Source: Endozoicomonas acroporae
Lineage (GTDB): Bacteria > Pseudomonadota > Gammaproteobacteria > Pseudomonadales > Endozoicomonadaceae
Direction: 5' to 3'
Assembly: GCF_002864045.1 (NCBI RefSeq)
Contig: NZ_PJPV01000049.1
Span: 1-54,968, forward strand
DNA length: 54,968 nucleotides
In this document: positions 37,005 to 47,350 of the stretch, piece by piece
How the letters are laid out: every line of letters starts with the position of its first letter
Position numbering within the stretch: the stretch's first letter is position 1
Notes under the pieces: generated by a model
What the model saw: the letters and a program-made list of their open reading frames with translations, nothing else
Database searches by the model: none
Told to the model about the DNA's origin: nothing
Translations under genes and position numbers: made by a program

Positions 37005-37033
37005 TTGACGTCAGGTCGGGTTTTATGCAGAAT
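37005..37033 (+). promoter_or_regulatory. Candidate sigma70 promoter of the 4.5S RNA gene
   Basis: TTGACG (37005-37010), a 17-base spacer and CAGAAT (37028-37033) lie 37-65 bases before the mature RNA. The 5' leader would be removed by processing. Confidence 0.45.
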
Positions 37034-37069
37034 GCGCTGCATCGGGACGCGATGCCCCGGTCTTTATGG

Positions 37070-37177
37070 TGGACCTTGCCGGTCCCCCCGCAATAATCAG
37101 CTACGAACCCCGCCAGGCCCGGAAGGGAGCAACGGTAGTAGTGACGTTATGTGCCGGGGTGTGGCTGGCAGGGTTCG
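37070..37177 (+). ncRNA. ffs: Signal recognition particle 4.5S RNA
   Basis: The conserved SRP domain IV tip is present (CAGGCCCGGAAGGGAGCAAC) and its partner strand GTGCCGGGGTGTGGCTGGCA closes the helix as in E. coli 4.5S RNA. The ends GGACCTTGCCGG and CTGGCAGGGTTC pair over 12 positions with G-U pairs, which sets the limits to within a few bases. The RNA binds Ffh and targets membrane proteins. It lies just upstream of dnaX, as in many relatives. Confidence 0.93.
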
Positions 37178-37324
37178 CCTCCATTATTCCGGGTTCTCCG
37201 GATTTTCCTCACTCCCAAACTCGCTTTCAAATACTTCTCTAACGCTTCTTGATCGTGCAATTTCAAGGCTTCTTGGTTAGCATAGATACTCTTTAATTCC
37301 CATATCAGGTATTGACGCTACTCA

Positions 37325-39505
37325 ATGAGCTATCAGGTTCTTGCACGCAAATGGCGACCCCGTTCTTTCAAAGAGCTGGTAGGGCAGTCCCATGTTCTTC
37401 AGGCGCTGGTTAATGCCCTGGATCAGGATCGTCTCCACCATGCCTACCTGTTTACCGGTACCCGGGGTGTGGGTAAGACCACCATTGCCCGTATTTTTGC
37501 CAGGTGTCTGAATTGTGAGCAGGGTGTCAGCTCGACCCCCTGTGGCCAGTGTTCAGCCTGTAAAGAGATTGATGATGGCCGCTTTGTGGACCTGATTGAA
37601 GTGGATGCGGCCTCCAGAACCAAGGTGGAAGATACCCGGGAACTGTTGGATAACGTCCAGTATGCGCCAACCCGTGGCCGTTATAAGGTGTACCTGATTG
37701 ATGAGGTGCACATGCTCTCGCCGCACAGTTTTAATGCGTTGCTGAAAACGCTGGAAGAGCCACCTCCCCATGTGAAATTCCTGCTGGCAACCACCGATCC
37801 TCAAAAGTTGCCGGTGACTATTTTATCCCGCTGTCTTCAGTTCAGCCTGAAGAATATGACGCCAGAGCGAATTGTCGGTCATCTGGAGAATATCCTCGGA
37901 CAGGAACAGATCCCCTGCGAAGTGGCGGCCCTGTGGCAGCTGGCCCGTGCTGCGGATGGCAGTATGCGTGATGCCCTCAGTTTGACGGATCAGGCCATTG
38001 CTTTTGGCAATGGGCGGGTCAGTGAGGCTGAGGTGGGGGCGATGCTGGGTACCATTGACCAGGGGCAGGTGATGAAGATGGTGGTGGCGCTGTCGACCGC
38101 CAATGCGGCTCATATTCTGGGTTCGGTGTCATCCCTGGCAGAACATTCGCCGGATTATCTGGCGGTACTGGATGATATGCTGTCCCTGCTGCATCGGGTG
38201 GCCATTGCCCAGGCTGTGCCCGATGCCGTTGATAACAGTCAGGGTGATCGTGAGCAGGTTATAGCGCTGGCATCATCAATGACGGCTGAGGATGTGCAGC
38301 TTTATTACCAGATTGGTCTGGTGGGCAAGAAAGATCTGCCCCTGGCGCCGGATCCCCGTGGTGGTTTTGAAATGGCCTTGTTGCGTATGCTGGCGTTCCG
38401 ACCCGATGGTGCGCCAGCGGCTGGCAGGCCGCTTGATATTTCTGCTGCAAAACAGGATGTGATGGCGGTTGCAGCGCCGCCGACAAACAGTATCGCCTCT
38501 TCATCTGCGCAAAGCTTTTCATCAGCTGAAGGCTCTTCACCGGCTGAAGGCTCTTCACCGGCTGAGGGCTCTTCATCGGCTGAGGGCTCTTCATCGGCTG
38601 AAGGCTCTTTATCTCACAACAGCACTTCTGATGAAGAAGGTGCTTCTGATCCGGAGCCTGAGCCTGCTACCCAACAAGTTGATGCGCCTGCTGTTATTCA
38701 TGAAACTGCTCAGGAAACAGTTGAGCACGAAAACCCTTCGGTCCAGAGCGGTGGTCACAGGGATACCTTTGAGCCTCCTGTTATTGCTGATGAGCCACCT
38801 GAGACACCAACAGAGGAAATAACCTCCCGGGCAGTGGTCAGTGAAGATACACCGCCAATCCCCGAGGTCGTTCCACTGTCAGCTTATGACCAGGCAGCCT
38901 TTGAGTCGCCTGTTTATGATGAACGTCACAGTGCTCTGGATGATATGCAGGCACACTGGTCGTCCGGAGTCGATTCTCAGGAAATCCCTACAGTAGCGGA
39001 TGCCTCTGCTCACCAGTCTCTGAGTCTGCCATCGGTTGTTGCCCCTGAAGCCCCGGTCAGGGCAGTGGTGGAATTACCGGCAAAAGAAGACCGGGTGTCA
39101 TTTACGCTGATGGATGCTGTGAGCTGGATTCAGGTTTTTCGTGGCCTTCCCCTGGGAGGGGTGACAGGCACCATTGGCTCCCATTGTGAGTTTGTTGACA
39201 GTGAACAGGGTGCCGTCCGGTTGCGACTTGATGAACAGCGCAGCACGCTCTACAACGACACCCATCGTCAGCGTGTGGAAAAGGCGCTGTGTGATTATTT
39301 TGAACAGTCCGTTAAACTGTCAATTGACACTGGTCGTATTGTTAATGAAACTCCTGCTGCCTGGCGCGAACGGAAAATTGCCGAGCGTCTCCAGGCAGCG
39401 AAAGAGAGTATTTATTCCGATGCCAGGGTAAAGGGGTTGATTGAGACCTTTTCGGCCATGGTTCTGGATGACTCGATTCAACCAGTTGGTAATATTATCA
39501 AGTAA
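37325..39505 (+). CDS. dnaX: DNA polymerase III subunit tau (gamma/tau)
   Basis: A 726-residue clamp-loader ATPase. Walker A is GTRGVGKTT at 45-53, the zinc module uses Cys64, 73, 76 and 79, and Walker B is LIDEVHML. Domain III follows to about 370, then a long disordered linker (about 385-590) and the tau C-terminal domain that binds polymerase and helicase. The linker holds five 6-residue repeats ([12 protein letters not shown]) from an 18-bp minisatellite. I see no A6G slippery site of the E. coli type, so a gamma form may be absent or made otherwise. First gene of dnaX-ybaB-recR. Confidence 0.95.
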   Translation: MSYQVLARKWRPRSFKELVGQSHVLQALVNALDQDRLHHAYLFTGTRGVGKTTIARIFARCLNCEQGVSSTPCGQCSACKEIDDGRFVDLIEVDAASRTKVEDTRELLDNVQYAPTRGRYKVYLIDEVHMLSPHSFNALLKTLEEPPPHVKFLLATTDPQKLPVTILSRCLQFSLKNMTPERIVGHLENILGQEQIPCEVAALWQLARAADGSMRDALSLTDQAIAFGNGRVSEAEVGAMLGTIDQGQVMKMVVALSTANAAHILGSVSSLAEHSPDYLAVLDDMLSLLHRVAIAQAVPDAVDNSQGDREQVIALASSMTAEDVQLYYQIGLVGKKDLPLAPDPRGGFEMALLRMLAFRPDGAPAAGRPLDISAAKQDVMAVAAPPTNSIASSSAQSFSSAEGSSPAEGSSPAEGSSSAEGSSSAEGSLSHNSTSDEEGASDPEPEPATQQVDAPAVIHETAQETVEHENPSVQSGGHRDTFEPPVIADEPPETPTEEITSRAVVSEDTPPIPEVVPLSAYDQAAFESPVYDERHSALDDMQAHWSSGVDSQEIPTVADASAHQSLSLPSVVAPEAPVRAVVELPAKEDRVSFTLMDAVSWIQVFRGLPLGGVTGTIGSHCEFVDSEQGAVRLRLDEQRSTLYNDTHRQRVEKALCDYFEQSVKLSIDTGRIVNETPAAWRERKIAERLQAAKESIYSDARVKGLIETFSAMVLDDSIQPVGNIIK
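38513..38602. repeat. 18-bp minisatellite inside dnaX
   Basis: Five 18-bp units starting at 38513, 38531, 38549, 38567 and 38585, consensus GGCTCTTCATCGGCTGAA, followed by half a unit. The first unit is the most diverged. It encodes GSS(P/S)AE repeats in the tau linker. The same unit occurs in nrtR at 31823-31876 in a different reading frame and strand. Confidence 0.9.
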
Positions 39506-39573
39506 AAAGCCCGGGCGTGATGATCGGTGAATTCCGGTGGTCCTTGTTTGGTGTTTTTTGTGCAGAGGTCAAT

Positions 39574-39900
39574 ATGTTTAAAGGTGGTATGGGCAATCTG
39601 ATGAAGCAGGCCCAGAAAATGCAGGAAGATATGGAAAAACTCCAGGAGGAGTTGGCCAATGCAGTAGTCACTGGTGAAGCCGGTGCCGGGCTGGTTAAGG
39701 TCATCATGACCGGTCGTTATGATGTTCGTAAGGTAGAGATCGATCCAAGCCTGTTTGCGGAAGACAAGGAGATGTTGGAAGATCTGGTGGCTGCTGCTAT
39801 CAATGATGCGGTTCGTAAAGTAGAAGAGAACAACAAGGAAAAAATGGGTGAGCTGACCTCAGGGCTGGGTCTTCCAGCCGGTATAAAACTGCCATTCTAA
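39574..39900 (+). CDS. ybaB: YbaB/EbfC nucleoid-associated protein
   Basis: A 108-residue DNA-binding protein that forms a tweezer-like dimer. It starts [20 protein letters not shown] with AGAGG six bases upstream; the longer in-frame extension is not supported. The C-terminus [15 protein letters not shown] is typical. It lies between dnaX and recR in the conserved gammaproteobacterial order. Confidence 0.95.
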   Translation: MFKGGMGNLMKQAQKMQEDMEKLQEELANAVVTGEAGAGLVKVIMTGRYDVRKVEIDPSLFAEDKEMLEDLVAAAINDAVRKVEENNKEKMGELTSGLGLPAGIKLPF

Positions 39901-39984
39901 ACTCCTTACGCCCGACACCCTTGCTATGTTGCTTAGAGCTAATGGGTGTCGGGTAGCGATATCATTGTTAATCAGGTTTTGTTT

Positions 39985-40584
39985 ATGTTCAGCCCCATGA
40001 TCAGGGAATTGATGGAGTCATTGCGCTGTCTGCCAGGCGTGGGGCCGCGTTCGGCCCAGAGAATGGCGTTGCACCTGCTGGAAAGGGATCGTGACGGGGC
40101 TGTGCGCTTGTCGGCTGCTCTCAGACAGGCTGCCGAAGGGGTGGGGCGATGCGGGCATTGCCGTACCCTGACAGAAGAACCTGTCTGTCAGATTTGTGCC
40201 AACCCCGGCAGGGATGAAAAACTGTTGTGTATTGTCGAGAATCCTTCGGATGTTATGGCCTTTGAGCAGGCCGGTGGCTTTTCAGGACGTTACTTTGTGT
40301 TAATGGGGCATTTGTCGCCAATTGATGGTATCGGGCCAGAAGATATTGGCATTGAACACCTGTTGAAAACGGTGGCTGATAATCAGGTAGAAGAGGTTAT
40401 CCTGGCAACCAACCCGACAGTGGAGGGTGAGGCCACGGCGCACTACATTGCTGAGGAGTTGAAAACCCTCGGGGTGACGGCCACTCGCATTGCCCATGGT
40501 GTTCCCCTGGGTGGTGAGCTTGAGTTTGTGGACGGTGGCACCCTGGCCCATGCCCTGGCAGGCCGCAAGAAGGTTGAAATCTGA
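39985..40584 (+). CDS. recR: Recombination mediator RecR
   Basis: A 199-residue protein: helix-hairpin-helix ([20 protein letters not shown]), a four-Cys zinc finger ([16 protein letters not shown]) and a Toprim domain ([15 protein letters not shown]). It ends [13 protein letters not shown]. It loads RecA on SSB-coated gaps with RecF/RecO. ATG 39985 gives the standard length; a second ATG lies at 39997. Last gene of the dnaX operon. Confidence 0.96.
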   Translation: MFSPMIRELMESLRCLPGVGPRSAQRMALHLLERDRDGAVRLSAALRQAAEGVGRCGHCRTLTEEPVCQICANPGRDEKLLCIVENPSDVMAFEQAGGFSGRYFVLMGHLSPIDGIGPEDIGIEHLLKTVADNQVEEVILATNPTVEGEATAHYIAEELKTLGVTATRIAHGVPLGGELEFVDGGTLAHALAGRKKVEI

Positions 40585-40690
40585 CTCAGGCTAAAAAGCC
40601 CCGTCTTCCTGTGCATGCAATTGCTACCGGGCAGTTTCCAATGATTCGTTTTATTGGCTTGGGGGATATGACCTGTGATGAAGAGTACCT

Positions 40691-40852
40691 TAGGAATTGT
40701 CCCGGAATAACTTCCGCATTTCCGACGTGATCCTGTCAAGAAAAAAACTTGCCACAGAGACAAGGAGACACGGAGAAAAGAAAAAAATCTTTTCCTCTGT
40801 GACTCCGTGCCTCCGTGGCAAAAAGAGGAAGTTATTTTTAGACTGTTCCTTA
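40691..40852. repeat. Family C MITE-like palindromic element
   Basis: A 162-bp element with imperfect inverted ends: AGGAATTGTCCCGGAATAAC on the left, and on the right TTATTTTTAGACTGTTCCTT. The interior is a hairpin made of GCCACAGAGACAAGGAGACA and its near complement ending CTCCGTGGC. The design is the same as family B (terminal inverted repeats plus a purine-rich hairpin), but the sequence is unrelated. Single copy in this window. No gene is present in 40585-41104. Confidence 0.7.
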
Positions 40853-41104
40853 TACCCTGGCAGCACAAGTTGAGGGAATGGATATCAGCAGGAAAACAAC
40901 CCTACTTTTTTATGCATAGCCCAAGTAATCGCGAGGTTCCTCTTCAGGCCAAAAACTTTCATGACAGTTTTCAGGACTTGCCCGGATGGCAACCGCTGAA
41001 GATTGATGCTGAAACCGATCAGCTGGATATCTTATAAAGATGAGGGATTTGAAGGCTTGGTTAAAACAGGGAGTGGGTAAATCTGAGAGATAGGTAAAAT
41101 AAAT

Positions 41105-41181
41105 TGGTCGGAGCGAGAGGATTTGAACCTCCGACCCCCACAACCCCATTGTGGTGCGCTACCAGGCTGCGCTACGCTCCG
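41105..41181 (-). tRNA. tRNA-Pro (anticodon GGG)
   Basis: A 77-nt cloverleaf on the minus strand: acceptor CGGAGCG/CGCTCCG, D-arm GCGCAGCCTGGTAGCGC, anticodon stem CCACA/TGTGG with loop ATGGGGT, T-arm GGAGG-TTCAAAT-CCTCT, and an encoded CCA. The anticodon is GGG, reading CCC and CCU. It stands alone upstream of lon on the opposite strand. Confidence 0.95.
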
Positions 41182-41362
41182 ACTCTCCTGAAGAGTCGAT
41201 GCGACGTCTCTTCCGAATGACTGTTATGTTACCTGAACGAAGTTCTTTTGCAAGTTCTTGATGTTACAAGATTCTTTATCCCGGACTTGAGTGCCGATGA
41301 AGCGTCCCTTAGCCGTTTTCAGGAGACGAAAAGACGTGGCTATTGTAATTTAGCCGGAAAAG

Positions 41363-41370
41363 CCCCATCT
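41363..41370 (+). promoter_or_regulatory. Possible heat-shock (sigma32) -10 element upstream of lon
   Basis: CCCCATCT is the sigma32 -10 consensus, 193 bases before the lon start. The -35 region (GGCTATTG, 17 bases upstream) matches poorly and is spaced too far. Offered because lon is normally a heat-shock gene; otherwise the 41182-41562 gap shows nothing definite. Confidence 0.3.
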
Positions 41371-41562
41371 TAGAGACCATGGCCGGTTTCACAGATGCCT
41401 GAGACGGTGTTTCAGGTACTTCCGCTGTGGGCTGACCATTGATCAAACACGTAATAGATCGTGTCCTGAATGCCTGCCGGGTTTTCACTTTCCAGTTTTC
41501 AGCCAGCCAACAGGCTGGTGGATGGCAGGCTTTATTGAGATTGAACATATAGGGGCTGAGCT

Positions 41563-43986
41563 ATGGATAATAAAGATACCCTGCAACCATCAGAGCACTA
41601 TGAATTGCCGTTGTTGCCCCTCCGTGATGTGGTGGTCTACCCGCATATGGTGATCCCGCTGTTTGTCGGCCGGGAAAAATCCATCCAGGCGCTGGACCTG
41701 GCAATGTCTGGTGACAAGAGAATTCTGCTGGTAGCCCAGAAAAGTGCCCAGACCGATGAGCCTCAGGTGGAAGACCTGTTTTCTGTGGGCACCGTTGCCA
41801 GCATTCTGCAATTGCTGAAGTTACCAGACGGAACGGTCAAGGTTCTGGTGGAAGGTGAGACCCGGGTAACGATTGACTCGGTCTATGAAGACGATGGGCT
41901 GGTTAAGGCGAAAGTTCATGAGCAGCTGTCAGAGCAGATCAGCGACCGGGAAGGTGAGCTGCTGGTTCGTTCTGTGATGTCTCAGTTTGAGCAGTATGTG
42001 CAATTGAGCAAGAAAGTACCGAATGAGGTGCTTAGCTCATTATCCGGTATCAAAGACCCGGCCAAGCTGGTGGATACCATCAGCGCACACATGCCCATGA
42101 AGATCGAAGACAAGCAGAAGATGCTTGAGATTATCGACCTGGGCGACCGGTTGGAGTATCTGATTGGTATTATGCAGGGTGAGATGGATTTTCTGCAGGT
42201 GGAAAAGAAAATCCGTGGTCGCGTCAAGAAACAGATGGAACGCAGCCAGCGTGAGTATTACCTGAATGAGCAGATGAAAGCCATTCAGAAAGAGTTGGGG
42301 GATATGGACGATGCACCCAACGAGCTGGAAGAGCTGAAAGCGAAAATTGATCAGGCGGGGATGACCCTGGAGGCCAGGGAAAAGACCCTGGCGGAACTGG
42401 CCAAACTGAAAATGATGTCGCCGATGTCCGCAGAGGCAACGGTGGTCAGGGGCTATATTGACTGGATGCTCAGTGTTCCCTGGAAAAAGCGCAGCAAAGT
42501 CCGCCATGATATGAAGCGTGCCCAGGATATTCTTGAGGCTGATCACTACGGGCTGGAAGAGGTCAAGGAACGTATCCTTGAATATCTTGCCGTGCAGAAG
42601 CGGGTTCGTAAACTGAAGGGGCCTGTGCTGTGTCTGGTGGGACCTCCCGGGGTTGGTAAAACGTCACTGGGTGAGTCACTGGCCAGGGCGACGAATCGCA
42701 AGTTTGTCCGTATGGCGCTGGGTGGCGTTCGTGATGAGGCGGAGATCCGTGGTCACCGCAGGACTTACATTGGCTCCATGCCGGGTAAACTGATCCAGAA
42801 GATGGCCAAGGTTGAAGTGAAAAACCCGCTTATCCTGCTGGATGAGATCGACAAAATGGGTTCTGATATGCGTGGTGATCCGGCTTCAGCTTTGCTGGAG
42901 GTGCTGGACCCTGAACAGAACAACTCATTTAATGACCATTATCTGGAAGTGGATTACGATCTTTCCGATGTTATGTTTGTCTGTACCTCCAACTCCATGG
43001 ATATTCCCGGGCCGTTGCTGGACCGTATGGAGGTGATCCGCATTCCGGGTTACACCGAGGATGAAAAGCTCAATATTGCCAAGCGTTATCTGGTACCCAA
43101 GCAAATCAAGCGCAGCGGTCTCCGTAAGGGCGAGCTGTCCTTTGCTGATGATGCAGTGCTGGATATCATCCGCTACTACACCAAAGAAGCCGGTGTTCGT
43201 GGACTTGAGCGGGAAATTGCCAAGGTCTGTCGCCGGGCGGTAAAACAGGAAGCGCTGTCTGAAAAGGACCGCAAGAGTGCGGTGACCACGGAAGTGCTTG
43301 AAGACTTCCTGGGGGTTCGCAAGTTCACCTATGGACGGGCTGAAGATCAGGATCAGATTGGTCAGGTAACCGGCCTGGCCTGGACATCGGTTGGCGGCGA
43401 GTTGCTGACCATTGAGTCGGTAGCGGTTCCCGGCAAAGGGCAGATTATCAAAACCGGCTCGCTGGGCGATGTGATGCAGGAGTCAATCCAGGCGGCATTA
43501 ACGGTGGTTCGCTCCCGGGCAGCCGCCATGGGTATTGAGCCTGATTTTCATCAGAAGAACGATCTGCACATTCACGTTCCTGAAGGCGCGACGCCAAAAG
43601 ATGGCCCAAGTGCGGGTATCGGTATGTGTACCGCTCTTGTGTCCATTCTGACCGGGATTCCGGTTCGGGCAGATGTTGCCATGACCGGTGAGATCACGCT
43701 TCGGGGTCAAGTCCTTGCCATCGGCGGTCTGAAAGAGAAACTTCTGGCAGCTCATCGTGGTGGTATCAAGAAGGTGCTGATTCCTGAAGAGAACCGTCGC
43801 GACCTGAAAGAGATCCCTGACAATATCAAGGATGACCTGGAAATTATTCCGGTTCAGTGGATTGATGAAGTTCTGGAAGTAGCGCTGTCGTATATGCCCG
43901 AAGCCCTGCCAGAAAAAGCCCTGGAAGTTGCCGATTCCGAGCGGAAAACTGAGCAGAAAAGTGATGAACGTGTCAATACCCACTGA
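41563..43986 (+). CDS. lon: ATP-dependent protease Lon
   Basis: An 807-residue cytoplasmic AAA+ protease. It has an N-terminal substrate-binding domain ([20 protein letters not shown]), a coiled coil, Walker [10 protein letters not shown] near 360, Walker [11 protein letters not shown] near 425, and a proteolytic domain with Ser683 in [11 protein letters not shown] and Lys726 in [13 protein letters not shown]. The C-terminal tail is acidic and charged. It is followed by hupB and ppiD, the usual gammaproteobacterial order, but here with a 920-base gap carrying a repeat element. Confidence 0.97.
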   Translation: MDNKDTLQPSEHYELPLLPLRDVVVYPHMVIPLFVGREKSIQALDLAMSGDKRILLVAQKSAQTDEPQVEDLFSVGTVASILQLLKLPDGTVKVLVEGETRVTIDSVYEDDGLVKAKVHEQLSEQISDREGELLVRSVMSQFEQYVQLSKKVPNEVLSSLSGIKDPAKLVDTISAHMPMKIEDKQKMLEIIDLGDRLEYLIGIMQGEMDFLQVEKKIRGRVKKQMERSQREYYLNEQMKAIQKELGDMDDAPNELEELKAKIDQAGMTLEAREKTLAELAKLKMMSPMSAEATVVRGYIDWMLSVPWKKRSKVRHDMKRAQDILEADHYGLEEVKERILEYLAVQKRVRKLKGPVLCLVGPPGVGKTSLGESLARATNRKFVRMALGGVRDEAEIRGHRRTYIGSMPGKLIQKMAKVEVKNPLILLDEIDKMGSDMRGDPASALLEVLDPEQNNSFNDHYLEVDYDLSDVMFVCTSNSMDIPGPLLDRMEVIRIPGYTEDEKLNIAKRYLVPKQIKRSGLRKGELSFADDAVLDIIRYYTKEAGVRGLEREIAKVCRRAVKQEALSEKDRKSAVTTEVLEDFLGVRKFTYGRAEDQDQIGQVTGLAWTSVGGELLTIESVAVPGKGQIIKTGSLGDVMQESIQAALTVVRSRAAAMGIEPDFHQKNDLHIHVPEGATPKDGPSAGIGMCTALVSILTGIPVRADVAMTGEITLRGQVLAIGGLKEKLLAAHRGGIKKVLIPEENRRDLKEIPDNIKDDLEIIPVQWIDEVLEVALSYMPEALPEKALEVADSERKTEQKSDERVNTH

Positions 43987-44000
43987 CCGTTGAATGTGAA

Positions 44001-44022
44001 GACCGCCCTGTATTGGGCGGTC
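44001..44022 (+). terminator. Hairpin after lon
   Basis: GACCGCCC-TGTATT-GGGCGGTC, an 8-bp perfect stem starting 15 bases after the lon stop. It lacks a T-run. Confidence 0.55.
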
Positions 44023-44116
44023 GTTCAGTAATGACGGGGCTTTCCGGTGGATTCTTCAGTTGACATAACGGCCGGACGATTGGTATAAATTGCCGCTACT
44101 TCGGATCAGGAGTTAG

Positions 44117-44326
44117 CCCGGATATTTCATAAACTGCCCCGATTCTCGCGCACGACCACATGGATGTGGGAGATAGGGCGACGCAGGATGCCAAAGCCGA
44201 GGACTTTGTCGCTCTAAGGGATTTTGTGAGGGAGCGCCGTACCGGGGAGTACGGTCGACTGAACAAAACTCCCTTAGAGCGGCAAAGGACAAGTGAGAGC
44301 GGGAGCATGTTTATGAAATATCCGGG
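44117..44326. repeat. Family E palindromic element between lon and hupB
   Basis: A 210-bp element with 18-bp perfect inverted ends CCCGGATATTTCATAAAC (44117-44134) and GTTTATGAAATATCCGGG (44309-44326). Nested inside are GCTCTAAGGGA/TCCCTTAGAGC (44211-44221 with 44270-44280) and CCGTAC/GTACGG (44237-44254); CCACAT/ATGTGG sits in the left arm. No coding capacity. MITE-like; single copy in the window. Confidence 0.75.
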
Positions 44327-44906
44327 CCAGGTCGAAGCCATAGAGTCAGGTTGTCAGCTCAACTGTTAGACAACTTTATGCTAATGCGGATAAAAGTAGA
44401 CTTCTTTTACCGGAATGACCGAACAGGTACAGGCTGTTACCGGTGATTTGCTTTCCTATGACCCTCCAGACAAGAAACGCAGGAATGACTCTGCTTCCCC
44501 GATTTGATGAGCCTTCGGGTTACTGTCTTGTTCAGTAGCTCCGGGGGAAGCGGGTTTCCCGCCAGACTTCTTGAATCCAGTCAGACAATTTGCTTGACGG
44601 CAGATTATCAGACTTCATACTGCCCCGGTGTTATCGTTCGCTGACAATGTTCGATGGTTGCCATTGGAAAAATGAATTCTGGTGATTATTTTCAGTGGTT
44701 TTAGATCAAATTGGCTGGTTGGCAGGCTATTAATGACGAAGGTGCATGTATGGTGCTTGTTTTTCACAGGAAAATGCAGCAGCATATCGGTCGCACCTGA
44801 TAGGGTAGATGACAGAAGTCCGGTAAATTACTCAGTTGCCAGCACGCTTTCTGTGTCTATCCTCTGTTAATGATTGAAAACGCATCCTACTTAGAAGGGG
44901 AATAGA
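44327..44906. other. Gap upstream of hupB with structured segment, no gene
   Basis: No supported CDS. CTTCCCC near 44494 and GGGGGAAG near 44544 can pair around a loop of about 40 bases, immediately followed by GCGGG-TTT-CCCGC at about 44559-44572. This could be part of a small RNA or a long hupB leader; I cannot name it. AGAAGGGG lies just before the hupB start codon region. Confidence 0.3.
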
Positions 44907-45179
44907 GTGAACAAGTCCGAGCTTATTGATGCTATCGCTGCATCTGCAGACATTTCTAAGGCTGCCGCTGGTCGAGCCCTGGACGCCGTGATTAACTCTG
45001 TCACTGGTGCACTGAAAAATGGTGAGCAGGTTGTTCTGGTAGGTTTTGGCACATTTTCTGTGAAAGAGCGTGCCGCTCGTACCGGCCGTAACCCACAGAC
45101 TGGTGAGCCGATTGAAATCGCCGCTGCCAGAATTCCAAGCTTCAAGGCTGGTAAGGCTCTTAAGGATGCTGTGAACTGA
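44907..45179 (+). CDS. hupB: DNA-binding protein HU-beta
   Basis: A 90-residue [22 protein letters not shown], the arm signature [20 protein letters not shown] and the end [11 protein letters not shown], all as in enterobacterial HupB. The lon-hupB-ppiD context supports the assignment. It binds and bends DNA as a dimer, perhaps with the paralog at 18103-18375. GAAGGGG lies about 10 bases before the start. Confidence 0.95.
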   Translation: MNKSELIDAIAASADISKAAAGRALDAVINSVTGALKNGEQVVLVGFGTFSVKERAARTGRNPQTGEPIEIAAARIPSFKAGKALKDAVN

Positions 45180-45287
45180 TCTGGTACGGTTCACTGTTAT
45201 AGTGCTTTAATCGGTTCTATTTCATCAGGTGGGCAAGGCAGGGTTCCACATGAATTATTCCAGGGGAGTTGTCTGCCGGTTCACCAG

Positions 45288-45317
45288 AAAGCGCATCCGA
45301 TGATGCGCTTTTTTTTT
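45288..45317 (+). terminator. Rho-independent terminator of hupB
   Basis: AAAGCGCATC-CGAT-GATGCGCTTT, a 10-bp perfect stem followed by a run of T (45309-45317), about 110 bases after hupB and upstream of ppiD. Confidence 0.9.
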
Positions 45318-45398
45318 AAACCCGGTCTTCATCAGGCTGGGTGAGAAGAACAAGGGAAATGCTCTGCTGTCTCAGCGGCCCTGGTACCTGAGGTTATT

Positions 45399-47300
45399 AT
45401 GCTGCAATCGATGAGGGACAAAGCGAAGAGTTGGGTGACATTTGTTGTCGTCGGCATCATCGCTTTTATGATGGCCATTACTGGTCTGGAAACGCTTGCG
45501 CCCAATCCAAACAACCCGGAAGTGGCGTCAGTCAATGGTAAGGATATAACCCGGGCAGAGTTGGCTCAGGCTGTTGACCAGCAGCGGCGGGTTTTGGTTC
45601 AGCAAATGGGCGGTCAGTTTGATCCTGCCATGCTGGACGATCAGTTACTGCAAAGCTCGGTTCTTGAAGCCCTGATTGATCGTCAGTTGCTACTGCAAAA
45701 CGCTGAAGATCAGAAAATGGATATTGGCAAAGCCCAGATTGATAAGCTGATCGTATCCATGCCGCAGTTTCAGCAAAACGGCCGCTTTGATGCCGATCGT
45801 TTTCAGATGATGGTTCGCAGTTATGGTATGACACCATTGCAGTTCCGCGATGCCATCCGTGAAGAAACACTCTTGCAGCAATTACGCGCCGGGGTTGCCA
45901 ATACCGAATTTGTGACTGCAGAAGAACTCAAACGACTGCAGAGTCTTGAAGGTCAGACCCGGGACCTCGCCTGGGTTATGCTGTCGGCGGAACCGGTTCG
46001 TCAGGCCATTACGCCTTCCGAAGAAGAGATCAGCACTTACTATCAGGCTAACTCGAATCAGTTCATGACGCCTGAGCAGGTTGTCGTAAACTACGTGGTT
46101 CTGAACAAGGCGGATATTGCCAGGGGTATCGACGTCTCTGCTGAAGATATTGAAGCTGAATACCAGTACCGTGTCGAACAGTTGCAGCAACAGTCTGGCA
46201 ATAATGCCCATGTCTCAGTTATCTTGATTCAGACCGGTGAAGATCGCACCCTTGATGAAGCGAAAGCACGGGCCAGTGAAGTGGTTGCCAAACTGCAAGC
46301 CGGAACCGGGTTTGCCGAGTTAGCCAGATCCTATTCTGATGATCCGATGACCGCTGAGAACGGCGGTGATCTGGGGGCTGTTGAGCCGGGCTTCTTTGGC
46401 GATGCTTTTGACAATACCGTTGCGGGTTTGAACGTTGGTCAGGTTTCTGAGCCTATTGAAACGGATTTCGGTATACAGATCCTGAAAGTGACTTCCCGTG
46501 ATGAAGCGGATGTGCCATCGCTGAATGAGATGCGCGCAGACATTGAGGTGGCACTCAAGCAGAATGAAGTTGACTCTCTGTTTATTGAACAAACCAGACA
46601 GCTCGCGGATATCAGCTTTGAGGCTTCTGACCTGGCTCAGCCAGCAGAGCAGCTGGGCCTGACCGTAATGACCAGTGAGCCCTTTGGTCGAAAGGGTGCT
46701 GAATCGGGTATTGCTGCTGATCCCCGCGTGTCGGCAGCGGCTTTCAGTGAAGATGTATTGGATCTCGGTGCCAATAGTGAGCTGATTGAGATTACCCCGG
46801 AACAGGCTGTTGTGGTCCGGGTTAAGGAGCACCAAAAACCTGAGCTTATACCCCTTGCTGATGTGCAGGAAACCATCGTTAATGCCCTGAAGAACAGCCG
46901 CGCCCGGGAACAGCTGGCCAGCCGTGCAGAACAGATGGTAACGACCTTGCAGTCCGGAACAGCGCTGAACGCGCTGGCTGATGAACAGAAGCTGGAAGTG
47001 GTTGAGAGTCCTGCAACCAGCAGGAATATGCCCGGTGTGCCTGCACAGCTCCTGCAGGAAGCCTTTAAAATGCCTCACCCCGGAAACAGTGTCTCCTATC
47101 GTTCAGTCACTCTGGCAAATGGTGATTATGCGGTGGTTGGCCTGAGCGCCATCTACCCCGGTGAAGCAGTGGCAAATCCTGAGCAGCTCAAAGGACTGGG
47201 TCAGTTTATTGCTGCAGGCAATGGACGTGTAATGTTTGATGAGTACCTTGCCAGTCTGAAGGAGAGAGGTAAGGTAAAAATCCTGCTTGATAATCAATAA
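45399..47300 (+). CDS. ppiD: Periplasmic folding chaperone PpiD (SurA-like, parvulin domain)
   Basis: A 633-residue inner-membrane-anchored chaperone near the Sec translocon. The N-terminus MLQSMRDKAKSWVTFVVVGI continues into one membrane helix. A SurA-N-like region covers about 35-190, and a parvulin domain about 265-365 contains GFAELARSYSDDPMTAENGG and FGIQILKVTSRD. A long C-terminal region follows. Length and order are as in E. coli PpiD. Expressed separately from hupB because of the terminator between them. Confidence 0.95.
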   Translation: MLQSMRDKAKSWVTFVVVGIIAFMMAITGLETLAPNPNNPEVASVNGKDITRAELAQAVDQQRRVLVQQMGGQFDPAMLDDQLLQSSVLEALIDRQLLLQNAEDQKMDIGKAQIDKLIVSMPQFQQNGRFDADRFQMMVRSYGMTPLQFRDAIREETLLQQLRAGVANTEFVTAEELKRLQSLEGQTRDLAWVMLSAEPVRQAITPSEEEISTYYQANSNQFMTPEQVVVNYVVLNKADIARGIDVSAEDIEAEYQYRVEQLQQQSGNNAHVSVILIQTGEDRTLDEAKARASEVVAKLQAGTGFAELARSYSDDPMTAENGGDLGAVEPGFFGDAFDNTVAGLNVGQVSEPIETDFGIQILKVTSRDEADVPSLNEMRADIEVALKQNEVDSLFIEQTRQLADISFEASDLAQPAEQLGLTVMTSEPFGRKGAESGIAADPRVSAAAFSEDVLDLGANSELIEITPEQAVVVRVKEHQKPELIPLADVQETIVNALKNSRAREQLASRAEQMVTTLQSGTALNALADEQKLEVVESPATSRNMPGVPAQLLQEAFKMPHPGNSVSYRSVTLANGDYAVVGLSAIYPGEAVANPEQLKGLGQFIAAGNGRVMFDEYLASLKERGKVKILLDNQ

Positions 47301-47328
47301 TGAATTGAGTTTGGATGCAACGTCCTGG

Positions 47329-47350
47329 AGGCCACCGAAAGGTGGCCTTT
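47329..47350 (+). terminator. Hairpin after ppiD
   Basis: AGGCCACC-GAAA-GGTGGCCT with a GNRA-type loop and a short T tract, 29 bases after the ppiD stop. The remaining gap to frmA (47351-47620) shows no further element I can support. Confidence 0.75.

Noticed and set aside
38490..38640. Possible programmed frameshift in dnaX
   Set aside because: No A-AAA-AAG slippery site; the notable feature here is only the in-frame 18-bp repeat.
44682..44870. Short frame in the lon-hupB gap
   Set aside because: No Shine-Dalgarno, odd composition and no conserved feature; more likely non-coding.
46320..47078. 252-codon minus-strand frame inside ppiD
   Set aside because: Shadow of ppiD; composition is that of reversed PpiD codons.
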